A stretch of 64,000 nucleotides of DNA from Siphonodentalium dalli (GCA_032622095.1 CP136068.1:8223314-8287313); one strand, 5' to 3'; shown: positions 20,703 through 33,494, counted from the stretch's first letter. Program-made: numbers and translations. Notes: generated by a model from the sequence alone, not told the origin.

Positions 20703-21813
20703 GTTCAGGCATGTTGAAGTTGGAAGTTTATCCCATGCATAGTCTAGCTGTCAATCAAGACCACCAGAAGTACGATTGGCCTAATGTATACTGTGCAATT
20801 ACTGATAATCACCTCAGGAAACACAGGGTTCATGTGAATCTCATTTGGTGGGAATACCAGGGAATCTATAAACTAATTTTGAAAAAAATTAAGAGCCACA
20901 GCTGCCCTCATGTGAATGGTTAACTTTGGTTCGTTATTGCGCTAGCGTATGGACATATTGTGGTCATATTGTGACACGAAATTACATCCGTTTGGCATCC
21001 TAGCGTACCGGGCAGTATGTCAGTTATTGATTAATTGCGTACGTGTGGTCTACAATAATAACTATACTAATATAACTCAATTTTGTTTGTATGTTTGTTT
21101 GTCCGCTTACAGGTGACCAAGCGGCTTGACCATAGGAGCTGAAAATTCGCAAATAGTGGTAATTTTACCCGGTGAGCATTATTAGACTGGTCCCGTTAAA
21201 CTCAGATGTCATAAATAATGTCACTAATACTAATTATATATATATTGCTAGAGGCGACCTAATAGTTGGACGGAGGAGCTGATATTTTTTTTACATATGG
21301 GCAAGTTGACCCTATGGGTCTTATTATGTAGGTACCGGTGACCTCATATGTCTTAAAAGGGTTATATTAATTAATTTAACTTAACAGTTAAGCATTACAA
21401 TAACTGTTGCACTGTAGTCGGTGAAAATTAAAACACGTGAATAAATTGACCCGTAGATTGTCATGATATATGTCGTTGACCTCAGGGTTAAGGGGAAACG
21501 TGAGCAATACAGGGCGTTTCTTATCAGCTTAGAAGATATGTAGGAACACTAGTACATATTGGTCACCTGGCCTTGGGATAGGCGCATTTGACATCAGATG
21601 AATTTAATAATAATACTAATCATATGATCAATACAGAGCGCTTCTTATTAGCCCAGGCGATATGTGGGGAAATGAGTGCACACAATTAAATGACTCGCGG
21701 GAATGTCACAGAATAAGTGCCGTTGGTCTCAATTTACTTAAAGATGCACTAATAATTAGCAATAAAGAGCGCTTAGTATCAGCTTAATATTTTTATGTAC
21801 CTTTATCAGGAAA
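20703..21813. other. Unit 1 non-coding block (matches 51771-52864)
   Basis: No gene is supported. Short recurrent strings such as GAGCGCTT and TATTAGC appear, but nothing more can be said. Confidence 0.4.
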
Positions 21814-21829
21814 GTCCTGCAGTATATAT

Positions 21830-23839
21830 ATATATATTTCTTTTGTATATTTTTTATTCATATGATTTATGTACATTATATACAGTGATGTCATACAAAC
21901 ATATATGTAAGTATTACAAAAACAATTATGTTAATAATTAAAATGACATCACATGTGGGGCGGGTGGGGGTCCTTGCACACTAACCATGCACTCTCATTG
22001 CACACCATACAGTACATGCATATCAATAAGTGTTTATATATGATAGACAAAACAAAAAACAAACAATAATACACGATATATGTTGGTATTTAGTTGTGTT
22101 TGCGTGTACACCTATATCAGTAAAACAAACTATAAGTTGGATTGATACCTGGTGTCAGTGTTTGTATTGATTGTATCTGATTATTTGTCAAAATAGCTTT
22201 TTTATTGCTTATGAGCTATTGTTTAACGCTTTTGTCAAAGCACCCCATTCCTCCTGAAAATTCAACAGTCTATCACATCTCAAAGCAATGATCTTTTCCA
22301 TATGAGTTCGGTTAACTAATTCATTCAAAAAAGCTTTTAAAGAAAATTCAATGGGATCGAATTTCGTTTTATAGATACAGTATTTTAAAATAATTAAAAT
22401 AATGTTTCTTATATTGGCACCCTTTTCCGGCGACACCCCAAATAATATGTTACATTTTGTAAGTTGGATATCTAGTATGTTGGTGTTTATCCAGCGTTGT
22501 ACTGTTCTTAAGAAACATGATACTATAGGACAGTCAAAAAATATGTGGGAAATTGATTCTATCATATGACATCGGTTACAGTTACTATCGCTAGTAATTT
22601 TCATCTTTTGTAGTAATTGTTTGGTCGCCAGAATTCTAGTATTTATGCGGAACTGGAACCATCGCAACCTGGTGTCAGAGAGTGATTTAAACGGCAGTGC
22701 GAATGTATATGTCCATGGTACTTGATAATTGTTATGTCCAAGTTCTAATGCCCATTTCTGTATTGAGGAAGGTTTTGCCATTTTATCCGAATTTAGAATG
22801 TCATAAAAATCTTTGCAACCCCGTATACTTTTTAGAAGTAATGATAACTGCCCGGGAATGAGGGGATTTGGTTGTTTTGATAGTCTTTGGTCAAGCAAAT
22901 GCGACAGCTTGATCAACTGTTTATTTATGCTATGGATTGTAATAAAGTTTGTCGATATATCATACATTTCTTTCATCCTAGCTACAGTTGGGAGTTCATT
23001 GTTGTCGGAAATAAGGTCATTCACAAATATCACGCCTTTTCGCTTCCATTCCTGTATATCAATCGAGTATTGGTTTATGTTAATAGTATCGTTGTTCCAT
23101 AAAGTATTTGAGATTAGATGTGAATGTTTACTGGATAGCTTCTTGAGTAAGTTTTTCCAAGCCGTTATGACGTCACACCAAAATGGGTTTATGATTGTAT
23201 CCTTGATTGATTCCAGGTATTTTGCACCGTATGTGAGAAATAGTGGATCAGATAATATTTCGGGGCGATACTTATCCATTTTGCGTGTTTTGTGGTGAAT
23301 CGTCTGAGCCAGGTTGTTTTTAGAGCTTCGATAAATTCTTTAATTTTTGTCATTTTTAGGCCGCCTTGTTGATAATTTTTGCACATTTGTGAACGTTTAA
23401 TTCGGTCTCGTTTCCCGTTCCAGATAAACCTGAATAACATGGTATCTATTTCGTCAATACAAGTTTGGGTGGGATTTGGAAGAGATTGGAATAGATGGAC
23501 TAATTTTGGAATTATGGTAGATTTGATTATTACAATACGACCCAGTGGAGTTAAGGCTCTATGCTTCCATTTTTCAATTCCGGCTTTCATTTCGATAAGT
23601 TTGTTTCCAAAATTGAGCGTATGCAATTGTGATAAATCTGTACTGTATGTTATTCCCAGCAATTTGAATTGTTTTCTTACAGAAATGTCGCAATTTTCGA
23701 TGGGTGCACCGGTGGTGTCCTTTTTTGCGCCTAACCAAACTATCTGACATTTTTCCAGGTTGGCTTTCAATCCTGACATGTTTGCGAATGTGTCTAGAAC
23801 ATTCAAGCTTTCTTTAAGGGATTCTTCGTTTCCGTTCAG
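21830..23839 (-). mobile_element. 5'-truncated LINE (non-LTR retrotransposon), unit 1 copy, with 16-bp target duplication
   Basis: The insert is bounded by perfect 16-bp direct repeats GTCCTGCAGTATATAT (21814-21829 and 23840-23855). It runs on the minus strand, its 3' side at low coordinates being T-rich on the plus strand. Coding sequence begins right after where the catalytic YADD box of the reverse transcriptase would be, so only the RT thumb and C-terminal region remain. The same insertion with the same duplication is in unit 2 (52881-54931), so it predates the duplication. Confidence 0.85.
22209..23833 (-). pseudogene. LINE ORF2 C-terminal fragment, frameshifted (unit 1)
   Basis: The frame starts with LNGNEESLKESL and GLKANLEKCQIVWLG, the region following the RT active site. 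It continues through GRIVIIKSTIIPKLVHLFQS and FIWNGKRDRIKRSQM, hallmarks of L1/Tx1-like ORF2 C-terminal halves. One base is missing in a run of C near 23265, which shifts the frame. The second segment then runs to the zinc knuckle CNRCHMIESISHIFFDCPIV and stops at 22209. Unit 2 keeps the missing base at that place. With no catalytic YADD and no endonuclease it cannot move on its own. Confidence 0.8.
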
Positions 23840-23855
23840 GTCCTGCAGTATATAT

Positions 23856-24866
23856 TGGTTATCCCAGATGACTATAATAGTTATTTAAAATTACTTGAAG
23901 GGCCATTAATCAATTACGCACTCTTCACACGAACAACACCGGGTACCATGCTAATACAAAATAAATTGGTTTTGGTAGCCAGTGACTGCTGTAAAAGGCA
24001 CAGAGAGCAATATGATATATGCAATTATTTTGTGATGATTTTATAGTGTTGACATGCGGATGTCACATTTTGTCATTAAACTGGGTGTATGTGTTATGAA
24101 GCTAGCCGTGTACAGGACTACTGATACATGCTTATTGACTTGAATATCGACTAGCAGAAACACTGACAAAGAATAAGACATTGATGGCCACTGCCTGAAG
24201 TACATGTAAGTGTAGTCAGAGTGGAATATATCATTTACACCCTATTTATCAGGTTTCCCAGAAAACATGGCTTCCAGGAAATTGAGTTTGTAAACAAAAA
24301 ACACTTGTGCCACCATGCTCGTGAAGATCATTGCTCACATATTTATTCAATGAGCATCAATCTAGATTCCAAACTTAGATTTCGGCGGGGCATGTTATGT
24401 CTCAGAAGTATGCCCGTATATGACAATCCATTCACTTTTAAAAAAAATCATAAACCTCTGACGACCATCACAACAAAGTTGAGCCGTACATCAGCATTAA
24501 TGTTCCACTAAACTTATTTGATCTACTACTAACTTATATGTTAAGTTACAATGTTACGTTATATGTAAATAATTCGTGCTACTATATATTATACTATGGG
24601 GGACTTCAAGATGAATCACGTAAATGCATCTACAGCAGTGGTTTCTGTTTGTGCTGCGTCGAGTAACCATGGGCATAGCTAGTACTGGAAAAGCCGCCCT
24701 AGCACTGGGGCTATATTATTTTGCTGCCGTTTAATGGACATGGAGATGGGACCTTTTAAAGAGATTTTATCTATGTCAACTCAGGAATTGGGAACGTGTG
24801 TGCAAATGACTCAGATTCTAATTTCAAACAATAAGAAACAACTGATCAATCATATGGCATCAGGGA
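23856..24866. other. Unit 1 non-coding block (matches 54948-55959)
   Basis: No gene is supported. A 96-codon plus-strand frame at 24221-24511 (also 55313-55603) has no domain or splice support. Confidence 0.4.
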
Positions 24867-27800
24867 TATACACGTGATTGATACCAAAAGCCCAAATATT
24901 ATATGGCTCAAGCTTTCTAAGCAGTGGTTCAGAATACCGAATGATATTTATTTATGTACAGCTTATTGTGCGCCAGACAATTCTTCAGCCCAAAAGGCTG
25001 GTGGGGAAGACACTCTTAAACTTATAACGGGAGACATTTCCAAATATGCCGCTAAAGGGAACATTATTATACAGGGCGATTTAAACGCGAGGACAGGATC
25101 AATCAAGGACTCGATATCGCACGACAATACAACCATGCAAATGCCCCCCCCCCTCGATTATATCCCGCATACTCAATTGCCATGTAGGCGCAGTAGAGAT
25201 AATAAGATTAACACGCGAGGCAGAAACCTCATAAAACTTTGCATGGACTCCAGCATGAGGATAGTGAATGGCCGCACTGCGGGAGATTTTCTTGGTAACT
25301 TCACCTCCTATCAACCCGCAGGGTGTAGTGTAGTAGATTATGTAATAGGTAGCCAAGCTCTCTTTGATCGAATACCGTTCTTTCATGTGAACCCATTGAC
25401 TATTTTATCTGACCATTGTCAATGCTGGTTTATCTTAAACATTGGCTCTTCAATTACTGACTCTGAACAGCATGAGACATTTCCTTAGCGTGCGAAACCA
25501 CTGCGATTTAAATGGGATGAACTGGCCTCATTTCCGTTTAGGGAAGAGTTTAACACACCAGATGTACAGGTCAATTTGCGAAAAATATTTGAAGATGAAG
25601 AAAGCTCTTCAAAAGTACTTGTCTCCAAACTCAATGCTATAATGCATATTGTTGCTTCTAGGTCCTTCAAACGACAATCTACACAACACAGACGAAAACA
25701 CAATATACATGCCAGTAAACCCTGGTACGATCATACATGTGCTGAACTGAAACGTCAGTTGACTCGCTCTGTTAAATCCCTAAATGACAACCAACTAGAC
25801 CTCATCATTCGTGGGCGTTATTTTAATTTGAAGAAGCAGTATCGGAAGTTTTTAAATTCCAAACGAAAATCATTTAGACTCGATAAATATCACACTCTTG
25901 TGGGGATGGAAAATAAATCACCTTCACGATATTGGGCTATTATTGATGAATTAAAACATGAATCTAATGGCAGGCCCAATTTTGCAGGTACTAACTTTCA
26001 CCAAAAAGAACTATATGATCATTTTAAAAATCTAGGCAGTTTGACTGCAGACACTGACCAGTTATTCAAACATACCGTTCTCGCAGAACTTCCAATATTA
26101 GAAGAACGGGCGCGAGACATAACTGACCTTGACTATGAAATTTCCGAATTAGAAATCAGGCACGCGATCACGAGACTAGCTAATGGCAAGGCTGAAGGCA
26201 TTGATTGTATTAAACCAGATATGATAAAAAGCGTTAAAGATCAGCTCATACCTATTTAAAAAAAAATGTTTAAACGACTACTTACAAATGGAGATTTCCC
26301 TGAAGAATGGCTTGAGGGTTTCATAATTCCTATACCAAAATGTAAACACCCAACAACAACAAACGACCTTCGCGGGATCACCATTACCAGTGTATTGGGT
26401 AAAATATATGCTGATATACTGCTTAATCGGCTAACTTCGTTTTTTCAACATAAGGGTATACCTTCGAAATTTCAAGCAGGTTTCCGCAAAGATCATACGA
26501 CATTCGATAACACGCTTGTTTTACGAACACTCATAAATAAATCTATACTAAAACGGAAAAAGGTGTATACGTGTTTCGTAGACTTCAATAAGGCTTTCGA
26601 TATAGTATGGCGTGAAGGTTTGCTGTATAAACTAATCAAATTGGGTGTGGGTGGTACAGTATATACCACAGTTAAAAAGATAATCACTGAATATACAACT
26701 AGTGTCCAATGTGGGATAAATAGTTTAACAGACAAATTCCAGGGAGCAGTGGGATTGATGCAGGGAAATAATTTAAGCCCTTTATTTTTCAATATATTCA
26801 TAGATGAAATTGCTTCGATCCTACTCGAAAGCAAATCAGACGCCCTAATGTTTTCGGCGAAGTAGTCCCGTGCTTGATGTATGCCGACGATCTTGTTTTG
26901 ATTTCAGAAAGCCCCGGTGGCCTCCAGACAATGCTAAATTCATTACATAAATACTGTCGGGAATGGCAAATTACCCTGAACAGTTCTAAAACAAAAACTC
27001 TTGTTTTTCATGCTGGTGGTCAACATATCTCAAAACCAACATTTACCTTCGGCAACCAAAGTCTTGAATCGACACAGTCATATACATATCTTGGTATTAA
27101 ATTCTTTGCTTCCGGCAAAATGACACATGCTATATTGGATCTAAAAAACAGAGCATCAAGAGCACTTTTCAAATTGCGCTCAAGTCTTGATCACGATTTA
27201 CCTGTCGAAGTATCAACAAAACTATTTGACACATGTGTTAAACCGATCCTCACCTACGCATCCGAGACATGGGGTGACGAGACAGTTAATAGACAGTCAA
27301 ATGAAATAGGGAAATTTCACCTAAACTATGCAAAAAATCTCCTCGGTATCAGTAAAACTGCAACAAATGTAGCCGCACTTGCGGAGCTGGGGAGATTTCC
27401 AATAAGACTAGATATCCTGAGAGATATGGTAAAATTTTGGCTCCGTCTAGAAAATATGGACACGAATAGACTGCCGGCCAAATGTCTGGCAGAAATGAAA
27501 ACATGGACTAATTGCGCATGGCTTAACTGTGTCCGGAAAATCATGGTTACATATGGCTTTCAAAACGTATATGAAAACCCGCGTAATATAGACCGACAAA
27601 CGTTTTCCAACAATTTTCTCCAAACCATGAAAGAAAAATATGCCAGTTCATGGAAAGTCAGTGATATTTATGGAAAACCCACTGAGAATATTAAGGTAAA
27701 ATTCATATCCAAATTAAAACCGGCTGACACATACGAGCTATCAAATTACCTCAGAAATTTACCGCGAGGTGGCCGTAAAGTGATTTCTAAATTAGTGACC

Positions 27801-28103
27801 AGCTGCCATAATCTAGAAATTGAACGCGGCCGATACACTAAGCCTATTACCCCCAGACTGGACCGTGTATGTAAACAGTGTCATACAGGCGTCGTTGAGG
27901 ACGAGGAACATTTTATAATACACTGTCCTCGATATAATATCCAACGGATATTGCTATATGAAACAATGGAACAAAATACAACAAATTTCATGGAACTTGA
28001 CGCTAACGCCAAACTACGTATACTTTTTGCAGTTGATGATCGACTTTGTAATAGGCCCCTCAGTAATTTTATTCAGACAGCTTCTTATTTAAGACGCGAA
28101 TAA
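24862..28103 (+). pseudogene. LINE ORF2: endonuclease (partial), reverse transcriptase, zinc knuckle; three lesions
   Basis: The order of domains is as follows. The C-terminal part of an APE-type endonuclease has IIIQGDLNAR near 25062-25092, VVDYVIGS near 25330-25355 and SDH near 25411. A linker follows, then the reverse transcriptase with ITITSVLGKIYADIL, CFVDFNKAFD near 26573-26602, GLMQGNNLSPLFF, and YADD at 26880-26891. The thumb comes next, and then a C-terminal knuckle CKQC, HFIIHC near 27871-27933. Lesions are an in-frame TAG at 25486-25488, an in-frame TAA at 26257-26259, and a missing base near 26847 that shifts the frame just before YADD. The N-terminal part of the endonuclease and ORF1 are absent. 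All RT motifs are otherwise readable, so the copy, or its source, is fairly young. Confidence 0.85.
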
Positions 28104-28294
28104 TGTGACAATAACGGGCCAATGCTAGACAAGAACTTTATATTTCAGAATTTATGCTTGTATATTGCCCATTGATTACCATACCATGTTATATGTTTGT
28201 TTTCTTTATTTTCTGTATGTGTACATGTACATGTATATTGCGATACCCAAATGTATTTGTTTGTGGTCGCGCAATAAAGATCTATCTATCTATC
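24867..28294 (+). mobile_element. 5'-truncated LINE with (ATCT)n tail, unit 1 only
   Basis: The insertion is seen by comparison. Unit 1 has GGCATCAGGGA, then the element, then TATTAGTGAGAATG. Unit 2 has GGCATCAGGGAAATATTAGTGA near 55950. The element is about 3.43 kb and starts within the endonuclease domain. Its short 3' UTR ends in GCAATAAAGATCTATCTATC with four ATCT-type repeats in place of poly(A). No target duplication is visible, and two A bases of the empty site are absent. The clade is not assigned: a LINE with an APE-type endonuclease and a microsatellite tail. Confidence 0.85.
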
Positions 28295-31200
28295 TATTAG
28301 TGAGAATGTAAGGCTGATATATAACTTATTGCTTGTGGGTCCGATAACGTATCGAAAGCTGTAATCTTGAAAACTGTAGAGCTATTGGCGATGTTACTGT
28401 CCCGGTGGAAGAGCAAAACGATGCTTTGGCGACTAATGTTGGAAGTGCTCACAGCGATAGTTGATGCGCGAAATGGATGTGTATAATTTGAAGCAAAGTG
28501 GCCTGAAACTAAGATGTCCCTGCAACAAAGACAATTCTAATGGCTGTCGTGAAGATGCTAACCGGGTTTTGATAAAGTGTGCTATTACTTTATTTATAAA
28601 TTATCTATGTAATGTGTTTCATACAGATATACGCTGAAGCTGTGATGATCGATGACATCTTTGAAATGCAATATGTTATTCATCGTCCTTTCGCACTATT
28701 CCGCGTTGATGGGAGAAAGTTTTTAGTGCCATGGACGTTCAGAAATGGCTAGGAGAGTATTATAGTCAGGAGGAAGGTCAGAGCAAAGGTGGCTAGAACA
28801 ATTTTTTGCTAACCATTTTTAGTACCATATGCCAACAATGTTAATAATGTGCTATGGGATACCCCGATAATTAAAATCATTGTTGGCAATTTTCTAGTTG
28901 CCTATGTCAATGTCAAAGGTCAATGTCGAATTAGATAAGCCAAATTTGCATAAATTGGACTTTAAAAAACTGTTTTAACATTTTCGAGTGAAAGGGCTAA
29001 GACTGCCAGAAACTTTGTGTCCACATTAAAAGTTCCCTCCCCATTCCTCTCATGTTGATTAAGTTGTCAAATGTGTTGTCCATGAAAACAGTTGCTATGC
29101 ATTTAAATTACCATAGCAACGAGACCAAATTCTAACTTTAATAATCATTTTATTTCTATGCCAAATATACCAAACTTTGTATATTGTTCACAATTTAATT
29201 GATACTTGGCATATGTGCTTCAACAGCATATATATTAATGAATACATTCTCTCTTCCTTTCTTAGTTATATACCTTGGACTAAGAACTGTTTCTGTTGCA
29301 TTTTCCCTACTTTTACTATTATTTTCGTGAAAACACTTGAACTCTAAATAACTTTCAAAATTGCGGACAATTTATTGTATTCAACAAACTCGGAAACATG
29401 AATACACGCATGCATGCATATAATGCTGTTATAATTGATGAAATAAATTAACTTTTTGAACATGGAATATTCATAATATTGTTGAAGCTAATATAGATTA
29501 ACCCAAACTATGAACCACAAGGGCTTTTAACTTGGCCCCCTCCCTGGCTTATGTCGAGTAATATAATATACTGAGACTAAATAGTGTAGCGGCCAAACGC
29601 CATAAGTGGTCTGGTACCCCTACCCACGGTAGAACAAGTTGAAACCAATTTTTCTTGAAGGAGAAACATATATTATTCACGAAATTGATAGTGAAAAATA
29701 TCGGAATTGGTGGTGGTTATTGTCAAATTGACGATGAACGATACCCACCAGTCACTTTTTCCAGAAATTAACGATTTTGGTCAGGCGAACGCTGTGGCGA
29801 AGTCATTTGCCAAGATTGTTTATTTGTCAAGATTGTTTGTGTTAATATTGCCATATCATACCATATCTCTACTTTATAGGAAATATGTGTTGGTAAATTT
29901 GGATTGTCCCGCCATTTGGAGCCGAAACATTTATTTCCTGCTGAAAAATCTCTCTTTTTCACGGAAATATATTTTTTCAAACATTATCATTTAAACGGAT
30001 ATGGCAATAACGCCAACATATTTAATCCATATGATGCAGTAGTTATCTAACAAGCATACGGATAAAGAAGTTAACAGAAATTTTGAACGGTTTGCGAGAT
30101 ACTTGATTTTAGCTACCCCTCCCACAAACGCGTTTTGGTCGAACAATTACATAATTTTGATAAAGACTTTACAACAATTTTCTAATTGATCTTAATGTGA
30201 CCCGATATCGTGTACTGACAGGGGTTCCAGAGATGCTGTTTCATTGATTACAGATATGCTTAGGCTTCCATACCCCAGTTAAAACCACAACATATTTTAT
30301 TGATACCTGGTAATTCTGTATGAACGTATAATTTTAGAGCGTCCCTAAGCTAATTATTGACACATCCGCACACAATTAACTGAGTGGGGTATATAACGTC
30401 TCACATAAGAACCCCCGTGCGTAAAAATCAAAATTTGGCCGTATATATCTACTGGCATATTTACATATCCGTAATCGTATTCGTGATTTTGCGAAAGGTC
30501 TCTAGTACATATAATTTTAATACGTCGTTTACAGATACATAAATGGCACACCGCTACAATCAGGGACGATTGAAAAAATTGCCTCAGAGTTAATAAACAC
30601 TTTTATTGTTGGTGGTTTCTACCAAACTTATGTGTGGTAATCTCCATGGTATATGTAAGAGTATAATACTGTGGTTTAAGTATACATATGTTGCATTGTG
30701 GCGTCGTCCCCGTCAGGGATGCGGAGAGGGGCACAAAACTTACCGAGCTATTGTATAGGAAATATGTGCTATGATTCAAAGAAAGTGCAACCACCGGCTT
30801 GATTATTATGATTGGAGCACTTCGACACAAGAGTGCTTTGAGTCTGAAAACGAAGTCGTTTGGGAATAGAAACGAGTGACTCTCCCATTTTCACAAGTAT
30901 CACGTACGTCAATTTGAATGTCGCTTCAAGAAATCAAGCAACAATTATTTTGCTTTAGTATTATGAACTTCCTTGTTCAGACTTCTTAATAGCGGACATT
31001 TTGGCTCGAGTGTATGTAAGTCATCGACCTCCTGGCTGTGTTCATACTTGAACATATTTACGAGAAATAATTTCTATTCACGTTAAGAACTACTGAGCAA
31101 ATGGGCGTTATTTTGCAAAGTGGCGTTCAAATATCTGATGGAGGCTGTTCAGTAGACAAATTGTTGAATTAGAGTTTGAAATTGTGCGTTCTTAAATACC

Positions 31201-31608
31201 ATCTACATACCAACTCCACGGAATTGTACTTCGTATAATAATATTTAAATTATATATATTCATGTTAAGAACTACTGAGCATATTGACGTTATCTTTTAC
31301 AGTTGTGTTGAGATATCTTATAGAGGCTGTTCAGTAGACACATTGTTGATACTTGGCCAACATTTATACAATTGTCTCTACTTGTTCCTTATGTGTATAC
31401 TGGTTGCGAATTTGTATTTGTATTTGTTTATCAGACAACCAAGCGGCTCTTAAAACATGATTGTTGTGACATTGTTGAGAGGCAGTGCATATGCGCTCAA
31501 CATATTTTATGTAACCCGGTGTGCATAATATTCTTCATTTATATAATGGGTCACAATATATATGTTAAACTTTGATACACTTGGAAACTATATTCCCATA
31601 ACAGCCCA
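28295..31608. other. Unit 1 non-coding block (matches 55962-59294)
   Basis: No gene is supported. Contents include a 9-bp inverted repeat GTTGCTATG/CATAGCAAC at 29091-29120 and a single diverged unit of the 8940-9766 satellite near 30690-30750. A duplicated stretch near 31083 and 31265 shares TTAAGAACTACTGAGCA and AGGCTGTTCAGTAGACA about 180 bp apart. Confidence 0.45.
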
Positions 31609-31743
31609 CAGTCAATGCGGGTCGACGACGCCTTGCATTTTTTCTTCCAGTGCCAATTATTTGAAGAAATGGCTAAATGGATTTTTTTGTTGATAGGGTT
31701 GAAGATATCCTCTTCTGTCAAAGCAACCTATCCAATACTCTGA
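31609..31743 (+). pseudogene. Trace of a LINE zinc-knuckle region (unit 1)
   Basis: The short frame contains VDDALHFFFQCQLFEEMAKW, resembling the second half of the C-terminal knuckle of LINE ORF2 proteins (acidic pair, H-F-x-x-x-C-x-x-x-x, then a helix). The upstream CxxC pair is not readable and the frame stops at 31743. The same trace is at 59295-59429 in unit 2. It is an old fragment of low confidence. Confidence 0.3.
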
Positions 31744-32431
31744 ATGATAAATTGTTTAGCAGCACGCAGGTAGATCCCATTGACGGAAAACTTTCAAAAT
31801 CCCAATAAGCCTAAATTTCGCCTATGTATTCGCCCATATTGTTATCCAAAGTCTCGGCTCATCTAGCCATAGGACTTACATCCCCTCCGTGATATATGTC
31901 CACTCACAACTCCAGACCTCACCCTGAATCTCGATCTCATTTTTAGGTACTACATTTCAATTAAGCAAACTTTGAGACCAAACATAATACAATATATAAA
32001 TATTATTATGCAATTCAATATTGTTAAGGGAGAGGGGCAATACTCTAAGTTGAATAACTTGTTCTTCCATCCCTTGTGATTAACTCGTGTCATTTTTCAG
32101 ATTCTATGTGCCAAGTATAAAATGTAATAAAATTATATAGGGCACTTTAAAAAGGGCGGCTGGCGAATAAGAAAGTTTAATTTTCTTTGTTTTGACGCCC
32201 CCCTACCCCATTTAAAGTCCTAAATACACCACAAACTGAAAGTTATATGCTCCCAATATTAAATGAGTGAATTTGTATGGGTGGTTCCAGAAAACTAGGG
32301 CACTTTACAAAAGGCAGCTGGAAAATACGAAATGTGAATTTTCGTTGTTTTGAGGTCCCTACCCCATTTGAAGTCTACACACTACGAACTGAAATGATGT
32401 TCCGAATGTCTGGGATACTTCACAAAAATCG
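31744..32431. other. End of unit 1, non-coding
   Basis: No gene. Two related strings around GGGCACTTTAAAAAGGGCGG and GGGCACTTTACAAAAGGCAG, each followed by a CCCTACCCCATTT string, suggest a degenerate local duplication of about 150 bp. The junction with unit 2 lies at about 32431. Confidence 0.4.
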
Positions 32432-33279
32432 GCGAACAGTATATATAGCCATATATTTTTGCTACTGACTAACCGTATATATCTACTGACCTCGTGTAGA
32501 CTAATGTGACAACCCGATTGGTATTATCATATGTACGAGAAACGTTAGTTATATAAATGGACATAAACATGCACAATAACAAATTCAGTCCTAACTTCAG
32601 ACGACAGGAGATCAAAGATATAATTTGTTAACGTGTTCATATTTATTTGGAATGTTAAACTTTTGAAATAATGAGTTTCCATTGGTTGGTGGACTGTCGT
32701 CATTACTACATTCGGCAATATTGTATCCGTCTATCCATATGCCAGTGTTTGGGATATATTATATTGTAACAAGTAGAACTGTTGTTTATATTGATATAGC
32801 GAGTTGGTTGTATAAGTTGTATCAATTCACCAACGAGAATATCATAATACCTATGTCATACCTGCGGTGGTCCGGGGTACTATTGTTGTTGTAGTTGTTG
32901 TCTCTGTTATTTGCCCCCGTTGCTCGGTATCCTCTGAATCTGATTATATTAAACAGTTATTAACGAGTATTTCCCTTAGGAAATGTTCAGACAATAAGTT
33001 CAGTAAAGGACTGTGGCCGGATTCGTCATCTTCGGTTTAAACCTCCGAGTTTAAATCTAGTTTAAACCTACATTGACAGTCCAGCCAAACCGGGCCTAAG
33101 TTCGCGATATTGTCGTTCAGTTGCCCGCTAACCCCTTACCCAACAAACCGGCCAAAACCGGCCAAATAAAGCTTCAACAGCCTAAAATATCTTCGGTCTG
33201 TCTCAATAGAACCATACAAATATGGATATCATTGGAACCGGCTCCTTGATCACATTGTGATAGTTAGTTATACCCTGTG

Positions 33280-33346
33280 CCAATGCATTCTCTTATATAT
33301 GCTAGTCGACCATAGGTCGCCTCACATATATAAGAGAATGCATTGG
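33280..33346. repeat. 67-bp palindrome, left, unit 2 (slightly mutated)
   Basis: The arms begin CCAATGCATTCTCTTATATA and end TATATAAGAGAATGCATTGG, with inner CGACC/GGTCG around ATA. Compared with unit 3, two positions have changed near the inner arm ends (CTAG for CGAG and CTCACA for CTCGCA), so the hairpin is weakened. Confidence 0.85.
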
Positions 33347-33427
33347 CCTAAAAAAAATCTTTTTTTAACACTTTTTACTATTTTTTCTTACATTCTTTAA
33401 CAATTTTATAATTTTTAATGTGTTAAG

Positions 33428-33494
33428 CCAATGCATTCTCCTATATATGCGAGGCGACCTATGGTCGACTCGCATATATAAGAGAATGCATTGG
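33428..33494. repeat. 67-bp palindrome, right, unit 2
   Basis: This is the reverse complement of the left palindrome, with one change (CTCC for CTCT). The inner part reads GGCGACCTATGGTCGAC. Confidence 0.85.

Larger units (their letters stand above)
10033..32431 (+). repeat. Tandem segmental duplication, unit 1 (about 22.4 kb)
   Basis: The unit starts at GGCGAAC just after the lectin-like pseudo-exon's intron, and recurs collinearly at 32432 and 60153. Matching blocks with unit 2 are 10033-10725 with 32432-33131, 12627-13500 with 33568-34440, 13510-15375 with 34790-36650, 16694-18873 with 37717-39913, 19523-24866 with 50358-55959, and 28295-32431 with 55962-60152. By eye the left 2-3 kb is only about 90-93% identical to units 2 and 3, while the right two thirds are about 97-98% identical to unit 2. 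Insertions private to unit 1 are listed separately. Confidence 0.9.

Noticed and set aside
22813-23747. Plus-strand frames of 122-161 codons opposite the LINE
   Set aside because: They are antisense shadows of the LINE coding region, which alone shows reverse-transcriptase and zinc-knuckle motifs.
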